A stretch of DNA of 64,000 nt from Russula earlei (taxonomy: Eukaryota; Basidiomycota; Agaricomycetes; Russulales; Russulaceae). Both the position numbers and the translations under genes were made by a program. Under the pieces are notes generated by a model. The model was not told where the DNA came from and did not search any database. It saw only the letters and a list, made by a program, of their open reading frames with translations. This document shows, piece after piece, positions 1 through 12,100 of this stretch; position 1 is the first letter of the stretch, and each line of letters starts with the position of its first letter. The stretch spans positions 248,001 through 312,000 of the forward strand of contig JAGFNK010000008.1 of NCBI GenBank assembly GCA_025769875.1, read 5' to 3'.

Positions 1-2374
1 GTGGAAGCGACGAGGGCGAGATGTCTTGGGATATCGAGAAAATGCCTGTCGTTCGGGATCAGTTCTTTCTGAAGCTCCGGCATCACAAGCTTCCTTTCAT
101 CGAGAACTCTGATGGCACGGTTCCGGTTGCGTGCTTCTGATGATAGTTGGGAGGGTTCCTCTGGACGTGGTGTGGATACTACGAGGATATAATCCAGCAT
201 CTCTTGTAACTTTTCCTCCATGAAGCACTTGACACCACGCATAAAATCTTCTTTATGGACAGTCTGTAGAAATCCCGTCAGCCACAACATAGTGAAACGA
301 CCACATCGAACACACCGTATTCAAATTAGCGAGACTCTGTATCACCTTTGCTATCAACGTGAGGCTTCGTTGGACGGGAAGATCAGGAAGACCTGAAGCA
401 CTGTCCTCAACCTAATATCCTTCCCTAGCATCGAAACATACCAGAGCACAGGCCAAAAAGATGTGGATGAAGGATAGCCGGCACAATGAACCGAAGAAAA
501 CAGAACGCCGAGACGCTCTGCCGTGGTAACTCGCTGTTGGCGTCAGCGTTGGGGCACTTGGAGTAGCGCCTCTCCACCAACTGCCGAATATATCTGAACA
601 ATTCGCGCATCTCACTAGCTCACTGTGAGGCAAAGGCAACATTCGCGGGAAAGAATGTAACCCACTCGGGACACTGCTGCCGCACAGAATATATCTGCTC
701 CCAGATTTCTCCACACCAAAAGACGAGGAGATCTACGTTGCGCTCGACATCCTTCGGTCCTTTGGCATTCCGAAGGGGGTCAACCTCGATGGACACGCCA
801 TCGAGGCATATCCGACGGATGGTGACACCGACGCTGGCCTCGAGGAAGCTCTTCCCGTACCATCCTATCAACGATTCGATGGTTTTGGTCAGGGCTGTAT
901 TTCCTCGAAACAAAGTGTGGTGCGCTGATCATCCGTGAGCCGCCAAGAGGAGGGCGTCAAAGATATCGTTAACTCACAACTCGTCCCATCAACCTCGCGG
1001 TCCGCCAATTCATAGACATTGGGAAGCAGAGTGTCCTGGGCAATAGCTATAAGGATTAGTGGGCTGGAGGCTTCTCGTATCTTGAGCTCGGCATCGAGGT
1101 CGGTCATCCAGTCCAGATAATTTCGTTGGTCGAGCGCCTACCGTGAATCCAAGTGAGTTAGCTGAGACCCTTGAAGGCGTCAGTACGTACATCTATGACT
1201 TTAGAATACTTGGAATAAGGTAACACGACCTCTCTGGGCCATCAATTCAGCGCTTCAACAAGAGCAAACGCAGAGGAATAAAGAATAAAACTGACTCATC
1301 GACTCTAAGTTTCAATCTCAATTGGCCAACTTGGGTGTATGTGGCCGTGGTGCCACTGATTAGCACAGGGAACCAACCCTCTACATGCTCTCCTCGCCGG
1401 AAGTTTGCCAAGGTGATATAGACGGTACCGATAACGAACGGCTTCTGCAGTCTCTTCTCACGCCAAACGACGATTGCCAACTTTTCGAATGGGGGTAGAT
1501 CCGAGAGTAGAAAGGTCTCATGCCAGTCGGGTGAGCCCATGCTCTTCTTGACCACGGTTCGGCCGGAGAGCACGCTATTGAAGTAAACTTCGCAGAAGAG
1601 ATCCAAGTCCACCGCATCCACGTCACCACGCCCTTCTTGATCGCCCATCGTGCCAGAGCTAAAAGTAGAGTCGTGGGTGCGAGGGACTCCGATGTTGCGC
1701 CCCTGAATGCAAGTCAGTTCAACTTGTCTCCACATCCTGTACGTCCCTCCCAAGTGCGCGCGCGACCTGCCGTAGACTTCAGGAGTCGCGTACGACCGAA
1801 GTAGAGTCGTCCATGTATTCATAGCCTCCGTAGAAGGGAAGGCAAAGTAAAGCGGCTCTGTGCTGTGAGTCGCACTCCATCGCTGGTTTCTGAATAGTAT
1901 GTCGTTGTCAACACACAACCGTTACGCGTGGTTTGCATGGACGTCTCACGCGGAGCAGTGTATTCCTAGGCAGTCCTTTCGGAAGAACAGAGACTGGTCC
2001 GCGGGACGGATATCAGTGTGGAGAAGTAGGTGGAGGTGCACGGATTGGAACAAGATTGTTTCCTACGCGACAGCAATGAGTCCACAGGCCGCAGAGAGAC
2101 CGTGGTTGACCGACCTCGAGGTATACTTTCAACACGCATCCTTCCTCTTCCTCTGTTATACGGCATGTGGCCTGTCTCCATTGATCACCAGTGGCCGGTC
2201 GACTGGCTAAGCTGAGCCAGCTTGTCTTCTCTATTGTATACGATACATGAACGTCGAACCGGCACGTGAAAGCTTCGCGCATTGCGTACCTTTAACCTTT
2301 CGTTGGTTATCCTCGCCCAAGATGGACAAGGGCCTCGAAGATTCTCTCTTCTCGGGCTTCTTCCGCGGGTTGGG
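1..2374 (-). CDS. Ras GTPase-activating protein with PH, C2 and RasGAP domains (3' part outside the window)
   Basis: Spliced minus-strand reading gives a split PH domain (about 2230-1770), a C2 domain (about 1700-1290; DLFCEVYFNSVLSGRTVVKK, then WHETFLLSDLPPF) and a RasGAP domain (about 1240 to the left edge). The RasGAP part shows the arginine-finger block TLFRGN across an intron near 915 and the family signature FCFLRFIVPAIL near 480. Proteins of this type speed GTP hydrolysis by Ras-family GTPases at the plasma membrane; PH and C2 domains usually recruit them to lipids. The order resembles fungal Bud2/Gap proteins. In-frame introns lie near 2300, 2115, 1950, 1195 and 1000. The start is unresolved: coding can be followed up to about 2374 with no in-frame ATG, so an upstream exon is expected. 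The C-terminus lies outside the window. Family is confident; orthology to a named yeast protein is inference. Confidence 0.85.
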
Positions 2375-2955
2375 CTGGTTCGTGAACAACAGATGGGGCG
2401 GTGTATTGTGACAGAATGTGTGAGGAATACCTTTCGCAAAGCAGCAGCGGCCTGATTTGAAATATACACCTCGATAGGGAAAAAAAATTCTCGTGGGTCT
2501 GCAGTGCGCCCTTGCTGCGCATGGATCCTGTTCTCTAGCATGGGATAGTGCTCTGTGCGAGGTAGGGTTGTGTTCCCATGGGGGATTGAGAGAGAGCCAC
2601 GGGCGCAACCCAAAAGCATATAACGTAATGATCCCTCGATCTCACTCTAAAGACATCAATTAGGGAACCCTTAGAGAGAGTAACATCTAGCGTTACAAGA
2701 AATGATTATCTGTCACAGAACCTGGTGAAGGAATAGAACGAATGAATAGGTTCTCAGAGACAGCCGTCCCGAATGATTAATCTTGTAAGTATAGGCCAAC
2801 CCATGGTGGTATATGAAGTAGAGGATAAAAATTGAAGCGGGGTAATACCCACTGACGAACCGTACACTCCTCCCCACGGTCTTTTTGTCTATGTGGATCC
2901 TCCTCAATCTGTCTTGAACCTGTGGTCAACGACATCAGTTAGAAGTGGGTCAGAA

Positions 2956-4162
2956 TTAAACAACGAAATGGACAAACCCGTTTCCATTTGCAATTGCGTG
3001 TCCGTTCGTAACTGGCTTCTTGCCGCGAGCTGGCTTCTTGTATGTATCGATGTAGAACTTGATGAAGAGCAGAAGATAGCTCGAGAGTAACGCGCAACCA
3101 AAGACAGCGGCCGACTCGGTTCCATGACAGCTGCCAAGTTTCGGCATCCGAGGCCAGTAGGTGGCGGCAAAATAAGAGTAGGCTGAGGAAGTCCACATTA
3201 AGTGGATAGATAGGATGTCAAAGATGTCTTGCTTACTTCCGAAGTAGACAAGATGCAGGTCGATGATGAACTGAGCAATCTGCATAGTAGTCAAGTACTT
3301 CTTCCACTGAGAATTCAACTGAGCGTCATTATCTGCCCAAAGGTGGATGACTTTAAGCTACTGACCCATATCTTGGCGCCACCCGCGGTCGCATAATAGT
3401 AGTAGTCTGTGTGGTAGGATAGTAAAGGATATCGTGGGTTAAGTGAAGAGGTCCACTTACACATCAGGACATGAACGGCCAAGTTCTGCGTGATGACAGC
3501 CCAAGACTATCAAGAATGGAAATTAGACGAGAAAATTGAGCGCGTAGGGTACGTGATTACAATGCTTGTTTTTCCGTTGAGCTGGGTGTAGCAAAGAAAG
3601 GCTGTTGCAGAGTGGTGGTACACATGCAGGAAGGCTAGATAAAAGACATCAATACGCGTAAAGCCCCGATCAACATGGTAACACCGACCTAGGGGCTTTT
3701 TCTTCAGTGCAAGGAAAACTGTGTCGAGCAGCTCGATGTATTTGATATAATAATTGATAATATAATACAGTTCCATACGCTGTAGGTCACATAGTTTGGT
3801 TGTCAGAACTTGGGGAAGGAACGGTCGCTGACCTCAGTCCATGCACCGCCGTTGCACAGGGCATAGAAAACCCCATGTCGCCAGTAGATGGGTATAATTT
3901 CTTCAAGCATGAGCGCGAGAAGAATAGCACTACCAGAGCTGAGAATAGCATTGTGGACTTGGAAGAGGAAAGTGAGCTTTTGAGGTTGACGTGTCTTCAT
4001 GATCTCGCGAATGCCGAAAATGGTGGCGAGGTAGCCAGCAAGGATGCTGAGAACGACTGGCTGGGTTGAAATAGGAGTGGCGCCACGAACATAATGTGTG
4101 TAATGGTAAGGGATTTGAGGAAGGGGGACATATTTGAGGATGAAATCCGCGAGAGGGGCCAT
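2956..4162 (-). CDS. Fatty acid elongase, ELO family (3-keto-acyl-CoA synthase)
   Basis: A polytopic ER membrane protein of the ELO family, which condenses malonyl-CoA with long acyl-CoA during very-long-chain fatty acid and sphingolipid synthesis. The catalytic histidine box [10 protein letters not shown] (HxxHH) is near 3630, preceded by the [15 protein letters not shown] block; a second conserved block is [16 protein letters not shown] near 3270. Several hydrophobic segments are spread over the exons. The tail is short and polar ([11 protein letters not shown]), close to a typical Lys-rich ER retention end. Introns near 3800, 3640, 3510 and 3370 restore one frame. ATG 4162 ([15 protein letters not shown]) is chosen because ELO proteins begin about this far before the first membrane segment; an in-frame ATG at 4342 would add 60 poorly conserved residues. 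Whether it makes C24 or C26 chains cannot be told. Confidence 0.9.
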
Positions 4163-5116
4163 GGCGAGAAGAGAAGGAAATGTGTTGGATACAGAGGAAA
4201 GAGAGTGAGACCCACCACCGCGTCCGTATCCGCCCCAAAGTGGGCGGAATTTTAATTTTTGCACACGCGCCTTCTCGTCTTTACCTCGACTACTGCTGCT
4301 GATGTGAGCGATCGTTTCCTCGCCACCCCCGTCTCTCTTCATTGTGAAGCCATTTATCGTTCAGGAGGGCATGCCGCTGTTCCGTCATGTCATTTGTCCT
4401 TTGAATACGCCAGGTATTTCCGATACTCGTAGACACCCTTCCCATGAGGTGGTTCAGGTGCTCTCCCAGGCGGCAACCTGCGTTCCGAAGCATCGAGTCC
4501 TTCCCCGAATAAAAATCATTTGTCGTCTAATTCGAATCGACCGAATTTTTTTTTTTTCCCTCTGAGGAATAGCACAGGCCTCAGTGTCAGCAGATTCTCC
4601 GGTTCTCAGGAAAGTCCGACTCGTGATGAACCCGAACAGGAAATTAACGAAGACTGAAATGAATGCTATGCCAGCAGGACTTTGTTCCAGCCGGAGCCTC
4701 TCACACATACAGAGCTCATCCATGGTCATGTGTGGTAAACTCAAATGGTACTACCCCTTGCAATAAGATTCGTGGCTGAGAAACACGCGGGACGGAAGTC
4801 TGTTGGTTTAACTCATGGCGAAATTCTAAATTTCAATTTCGTGACCTACTGTTTTATCTACCTGATGGAAGCATGGTTTCAGTGTTCACAGCCAGACTAT
4901 TCCAGGACATCCACATGACAACACCCATCACAGAACCACCCCCGCATTTTGACCCGCTCTCACACAGGAAAAGTTATCGCTGCTTCTGCGCATAATGTCC
5001 ATCCCCACTCTAGGTAATAACAAGAGCCGGCCCGTCTTGCAACTCCACCAATAAAACTCGTTCGCTATTCCGACGGCCTCAGTAACCCCGACCGTGAGCC
5101 AGAGTTTATCTGAAAC
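4163..5116. other. Intergenic stretch without a supported gene
   Basis: This interval lies between the elongase start and the end of the next minus-strand candidate. Short open frames on both strands have no recognisable domain or consistent splice pattern. A T run near 4548-4558 is the only low-complexity element. Confidence 0.5.
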
Positions 5117-6066
5117 TCACCGAACTCCGATCTGCATCTTGGTAAAGGTATCCTCTGCTGAAAGTTGAACTGCGTTCTTCTCCAGACGTGAGTGCCGAGC
5201 ACAAATCAGGCACAATGGCGAATTGGACGGCATGAGCTTGTACGAAGCCCTGACCTAAATTCAGACAAACGTTTGAGTCGTGTGCTGTAACCCTCATCTT
5301 ATTGTGTGCGTACGCCAGATTCACGCAAAGAGTTGACTAGGTCGTGAATGAAGTGTAGAGATCGAGACCGCAGAGTGTAAAGGTCATGTAGGTCAATGCC
5401 TGTCACATCCGTCTCAGTATCTGTGTGATGATATAATATCGAACGCGATTCCATACAGATCTCGGATGATGGAGACCACGTTGGGACCGTACAGTAGAGT
5501 CTCACAGAACCCTCATGAGTCGAAGTAAGTAGTCTACACCCAATATTAGGATGTAAAAAAGCAATGGAAACCATCGCATACGTACTCTGTGATGGGCTTC
5601 AAAGCGTCATGGACGTTGCCCAGCTGTCAGGAGCAGAACAGAAGAATAAGTCACGCGACCATTCGAAGATATACTTCGAACCTCGTTCACGCTGAGAGCG
5701 ACTTTGAGAGCGTCCGCGGGACTGGTCACCGGCTGCGAGGGAAGCGATAACATCGGTAGGGGTGAGAGGGGGATAGATCTGAGAACGAAGGTATGTATAG
5801 TGGCGGCAAATATCCCTCGACAGCTGGATAAATACGGTTGCACACGGCGGACACGAGGAGACCAGTCCACGCAGGCCGAGGTAGACCATTTGACAGGTCT
5901 TTAACGGCAGTTGGGCGGCTCGTGGTTCCAGACGTTTCCCCGTTGAGGTGCAAAATTGATGAACGTAAAGTGAGTAACCGGATCTTGACAGGGTCGACGC
6001 CACGTGGGTGATCAACTGATTTACGTAATCACGGAGGCGTGCGCCACGAGTTGCGCACCCCGTCAT
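5117..6066 (-). CDS. Unrecognised multi-exon gene, divergent from VPS13
   Basis: No single long frame, but the last exons chain cleanly on the minus strand. An exon ending ADALKVALSVNE (near 5675) is followed by 5623-5586 (LGNVHDALKPIT), 5500-5314 (contains SRSLHFIHDLVNSLRESG) and 5254-5117 (contains YKLMPSNSPLCLICARHSR, then a stop). All three introns have GT-AG ends and the phases match (0, 2, 0). The last exon carries a CxxC pair that might bind zinc. The 5' exons (6066 to about 5750) are open in more than one frame and were not resolved; ATG 6066 is a possible start, 72 bases from the divergent VPS13 start. I do not recognise the family. The exon logic supports a real gene; boundaries upstream of 5700 are uncertain. 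Confidence 0.5.
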
Positions 6067-6138
6067 GACGTACGTCCACCGGGCTTTCCCACTCCCACCG
6101 ATAACCGAACCGAGGCTTGGCCGTCACACTGGCTAGCC

Positions 6139-9100
6139 ATGTCGCGATGGTTCACCAACCCTCTGAAGGAACTCCTGGGATTTGTTCGTGTTCATTCCTC
6201 GTCTATTCTCTCCGTTCTTATCCAGCGCTCAGGTATTCAGTCGCTTCCTCGCCCCATATGTTGAAAATCTGGACATGGGTCTGGTCAACCTTGGGATTGT
6301 CCAGGGTGAGTCTATGTCGCTTCGAGGAATGTAAGCTCATAACGTTGCATGCGGATAAGGTCAAGTGACATTGGGAAAACTTCGTATCAAGAAGGGTGTT
6401 TTGGACGCATTTCGGTTACCCATTGATGTCTCAGAAGGTGTGCATCATCACCATCTTCCTGAAGCATTGCCAATCTAGAAGAGCAGGCCATCTGGGAAAG
6501 TTTTCTTTGTCCTTACATTGGCTTAACCTTGGAAACCAGCCCGTGCAAGTTTTGATCGAAGACGTTTATCTCCTTGTCGTTCCGCGTAAGGAGGATGACC
6601 AGGATCCAAGGGAACTCGAACGCCGCATTCAGGAAGTAAAACAACAACGTCTTCAAAATGCTGAGGCCCTTCAAATGCGAACGGCTGGGGTCCAAGGCAT
6701 GAGTTTGTGCTTGTCCGAGATCCCAACCAACCTATAGCATTTAAGGTACCGATGGTGGCGATCAAAGTCAAGGCTTAATTGCGTCATTCCTCGCAAAGCT
6801 ACTAAACAACATCCAAGTGACCGTTAAGAACGTGCACATCCGGTACGAAGATAACATCAGCGTTCCTGGCGTAGGTCTACGAGCATCAAATGTAATATGA
6901 TAAGCAGAGGTTGACTATTAGCTATGCTAGCATCCGTTCGCAGTGGGTGTTACACTGTCCAGCTTTTTGGCCATTTCAGTCGATGAGAACTGGGTACCTG
7001 CCTTCATTGAGGGGAGCAGCAAGACAGTGCACAAAGTGAGTCGACTTATTGCTCCTTTATCACCTCTTTCAACGCCATCGCAGTTAGCAAAGTTGGAATT
7101 TCTAGCTGTATATTTCGATACCGACGCTCAGAGTATGGCTGGACTGTCTTACGAAACCGCCATGGATCGTTTCTCCTCTATGGTTCCGTACTTCCTTTGA
7201 ACTTGATGCCGAAGTCATGACAATTGTTCAGATTGCGCGAGAAGGGGCGCCGAAAGATCACCAATTTATCCTGAAGCCAGTTTCTGGAGAAGGGCGGGTG
7301 GGACAGATTTGTATCGTGAAATTGCGGTTTCACTCAACGGGCGTGATAGGTCGTATTACGGCAAAGCGCAAGTAAAGATGCCCCTCGATTCGATATTCGG
7401 CTCCTCCTTTCCGAAATTGGAGTCCTTCTCGACGATCATCAGTTCAGGGACACAATTTCCTTACTGGAGACCATCCATATGTTGAGACGAAGATCGCGGG
7501 TACGCGCTTTCATGAAATCGCCTCTTGTCGTGGCATTAAGCTGTAATGATGTAGTACGCGAAATATCGACGCCCAGAAAAACTCGGAGAAAGTCGGCCAC
7601 GCGCACTTTTCATTTTTGCGGGGAACGCCATTCTAGATAGTATTCGTGAACGCAGGCGCAGGTGGACGTGGGCCTTTTTCGCTGAGCGCCGTGATGATCG
7701 TCGTCGTTATGTCGAGATCTTCAAGAAGAAGCAGCTGAATATCCCTGTAAATGAGGTACCTCTTCGTCCTCGATCTTAGATTTGGTACTGACCTGATATC
7801 AGGAATTGTCGGAACTCGAGGCCCTTGAAGAAAAACTTTCATACGAAGACATTCGGTTTTACAGATCCATCTCGCGCTCGGAACTTAGAAAGGATGGCGC
7901 TCTGCAGAAGCAGGTTGAGGAAGAGAAGAACAATCAGGTGAAACAGACCTCTGGTTGGTCAAGCTGGCTTCCAACGTGGGGTTCTTCGAGCCTAGCTCAA
8001 CCTGCGCAGCCCTCCCAAGAGTCACCGTTCAGCAATATGACTGAACAACAACGGAAAGAGTTGTATGAAGTTGTTGACTACGATGAGAAGGCGGCTCTCG
8101 CCGAGTCATTCGAGCTCCCGAAAGATGCCCTCAAGACTCGCATTCAAGCAGAGCTCAAGAGGGGCTCATTCGCTTTGAAGACGGACCCGCATGGCATTGC
8201 GGGGGAAATCATCTCCGTGATCTTTGACAAATTTCAGGCGACTGCCGTTCAACGCCCTGACAACTTGGAGGTTTCGACCTCACTTGGGGGGGTTAGCGTG
8301 TATGACGGCACAGCAAGGGATACGTTGTTCTCCCAGATAGTCCATGTCAAGCAGGACTCGCCCACGTTCGGCATCACCACTGAACGTGACCCAAACGACC
8401 CTTTTTTCTATCTGAGGTTCGAGAAGAATCCACTTGACGAGCGAGCTGACACTGCGCTTGCGATTCGGATGAGGCCCATGGAAATCGTGTATCATAGGGC
8501 GTATGTGGAGGCCATTTATAAATTCTTCAAGCCCCCAGCAGATCGGCTCGAATCTGTGGAAGCCTTGCTTGTGGGTGTGATGGCACCTGTTATAAGCTTA
8601 ACGTCACTGATCTTTATTGACAGATCGCGGCAGGCGGGGCCATTGAGGGTTTGCGCAAGGAAACCCGAGCTGGCCTCGAGTATGCATTGCAAACTCACAA
8701 AACTATTGACCTGCAAGTGGACATGAACGCACCAGTCATCATCATACCCGAGAGGTAAACCCATTCACGAACATCTGGTCCACCGTTCTCTGAAACCTTG
8801 CAGCATCACCACACCCAAATGTACATACCTGGTCATCGACGCGGGTCACATTTCGATCGAAAGTGATCTTGCAAGTAAAGAGGCAATACGCCAGATTCGT
8901 CTCAAACGGGCGCAACAGTATACAGATGACGATTATGCGAGGCTCGAATCTCTTATGTACGATAAGCTGGGCCTCAAGCTCGAGGATGCGCAGGTTGAGG
9001 AGCTTTCTTTTACATTATACTACTCCGCTCACATTCGTCGTAGTTCATCCTGGGAGGTGATCTGCAATCTTGCAAAAATGCACTAAATTCGCGCAATGAT

Positions 9101-12100
9101 TCATCCCTTCATCTGATCGAGCGAATCAACATCGACTTGCTAGTCCAGACTTCCATTGTGCCAAGTGTTGCCAATCTGGCTCGCTTCAAAATCTCAGGGA
9201 AATTGCCTACTTTGCAGCTGAATTTCTCTGACTCGAAGTACAAATCGATCCTTCGTCTTCTCGACGTCACTATTCCAAAATTCAACAATGGAGATCACTC
9301 TGCCATTGAATCCACGGCGATCATACCATCTGGATATCAGTTATCGGCTGGACTCTTTGATCTCCCTCATACAGAGTATAATGTTCACGACGAAGACGAC
9401 GAAGACGACGAAGACGTGAAAAATGATCAACCCATAGATGAAAGGAATCGAGAGGTGTGCAGATACTTGTGTGCCTCCGATAAATACTTATCATATCGAC
9501 AACCCATCTCACCAGGGTCAGGTGTTCAAGCAGAGAATGTTTGAACTTTCGTTCCAAGTAACCACCCTACGTGCATCTTTATACAAGTCTCGAAGTCTGA
9601 CGGAGAAGCCCCTTGGTCATGTTTCTTTCGACAACTTCTCTTTGCTTCTTCTACTCACGCAACATGATATGAAGATTGCAGTCCGTCTTGGGTCAGCACT
9701 TCCCTGGCCACTGCGATTTTCAGCTTACAACCTCGTAGATCCCTTTCCATGGAAGTCGCAGAGCCTGGTTTCGAACCCCTTCAACTTTTCTCTTCTGTCA
9801 ACGGGTCCACGGGGGGAAACGACCTCCTTCGTGTGGACTACACGCGTGTTCAGAGCGATTCTCCAGAGTATCTGTCAAATTATGAAGGATACGACCAGAT
9901 CATCTGTGTGGATGTATCTACTGTCATATTCCGTGCGGCTCCGGAGCCCCTCGTAACCTTGTACGACCTCCTCATGACTACGTTCGTTCCGTCTTCACCT
10001 CCTGGCGACACACTGTCTCCCGCGCAAAGCTCGTCGGCTGTTGCTCGGCCCGCACCGGAACCGTCATCACGGCCTGGTAAGCTTCGTCTATTGGTAAGGC
10101 TTGCTAGCGTCCAAGGTAGAGATTTTGTACACTTTATGAATGATGAACACTCTAACCTATACCACAGTCACGCTGACGAACGCGGGTGCCCGTATCGCAA
10201 CACTGTCGCTATCGACCGCGGACGCGTCGGTCATACTTAGCAACACTATGAATGTGCATGTACGACTGGGGAACTTATCACTCAGCGACGATTCTAGGAC
10301 AGAAACGGCGTCACCCGCTTTCAAGAAGCTGATGTTCATTGAAGGTGACCACCTTGCTGAGCTCAAATACTTGACGTTCGACCCCCAAGATCCCGAGACC
10401 AATAAAGGGATTCACTCTTTCGTCTCTCTCACAGCCGCGTCTGTGACATTCCACTACCTAGAGCGGCCTTTGCATGACATCTACGTCTTTTTCATGAAGC
10501 TAGCTAGGCTTAAAGGCTTGTATGATGCTGCCACTGAAGTTGCTGTCCAACGTGCCTCTGAAATTGAGCGCATGGGATTCTCTATCTCTGTAAAGACTCC
10601 CATCGTTGTTTTCCCCTCGAATCCGTCTTTGTCTCATGACTCGCTTAAAATGCGTCTCGGGGAGATCACGGCCAGCAACGACTACCGCGATGGCATACCT
10701 ACAACAGACGCTAGCCTCCGCGGCATGCAACTTGTCTCTACGATATTCTATGATGGACAGCCATCCACGCTGAAGATGATCGATGATATAGCAATAGACA
10801 CAGAGATTATTCAATCCGGTGGTTCCATTAGCAACCCTCGACCGGAAACCGAGGTGAACCTGCTTACGAGGCAGTAAAGTGCACCGTTCTGACTAAGCCA
10901 TCTCAATAGATGAACGTCAAAGTATCTGACGTCAAGCTTGCCTTGACAGAGGTTCAATATGGGATGCTCATCGCCCTTTCTCGATCAATTTCACTCATCT
11001 TTGCAGGCGCTCCTCTGGAGGGCGCTGCTCAGGCGCAGACACCAACTACGATTCAACGAGATGTTGTGCGATTTTACGACAAGGACCACAATAAATCAGC
11101 AGTGGACTCGCACCCCGAGCTCGATGGACAGCCGGGCAGCACTTACCCTCGAACTACTTTGGATCTTGTCTTGACCATAGCCACCGTTAAACTCCACCTT
11201 TATGGCCGCCAGGCGACGTCAGAGTCGACCCTGAAAGAACATGGCATCGCCAGATTTGCCCTGAGCGGTAATAGCGTACGAGTGAAGATGCTGTCTGATG
11301 GTGCCATGGAGGCTCAGGTCGTGCTCAAGTCGTTTACGATGAGTAATACCATCCCTGGTCCCTCCAAGTTTCGTGAGATCATACCTGCGGCTCAGCATGA
11401 CAGAAATCAATTCATGCTTCTCTACACCTTGTCAGGCGGTTCTGAACGCTCTTCCCTTGCTGTTTTTACAGTGGACTCGCCTCAAATCCTTTTCTCTCTT
11501 TCCCCGGTCCTTTCACTTATGGAATTCTTCATGAGTGCATTCGGTACATCTAACTCCGTAGTTGACCGCGCAATCGAAGCATCCGAAAGCTCAGAGGAGG
11601 CCAAGGCAAACACCCCTGCCGCTGAGCAAGCACCTGTCCAGTTCAGAATTGACCTACATGATGTGTCAATTAGTGTACTCGAGGATGACCTGGACCCCGA
11701 TTCTCAGGCTATACGCTTGACAGTTGTCCAAATATCTCTTTCTCAACAGGCACGTTTCCTGCCATCTGTTCCTGCAGAACTACTCGGCTCACTGTTTGCT
11801 TCAGGGTATTCTTGCGCTCAATATGACTCGAGCTGGAATGGCATTGCTGCGCATGGGAAGACCAGAAGATGCTCGAATCTTAGATGAAGTAGACCTCGCA
11901 CTCACCTTGGACAGCCGGACAAAGTCGTCGCATCAAATGACCAACATCGACATCTCTCTCAAACCCATCGTTCTCCGTGCATCGTATCGTGACATCATGC
12001 TCATCCTGAGAATCGTCGACAAGGCCATGGAGGCTTACGAAAGACAGACGAACGCCCTTTCCGGATCTAAGTCAACCCGCCCCGCTTTGGCTTCGGCAGC

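Noticed and set aside
4163..4342. 60-residue N-terminal extension of the elongase from ATG 4342
   Set aside because: The extension is low-complexity and the family starts near MAPLADFIL; kept only as an alternative.
7200..7640. Apparent break in VPS13, with no long open frame
   Set aside because: Short exons joined by ordinary introns recover the conserved blocks (HQFILKPVSGEGR, DIRLLLSEIGVLLDDHQ, YAKYRRPEKL, AGNAILDSIRE), so the gene continues.
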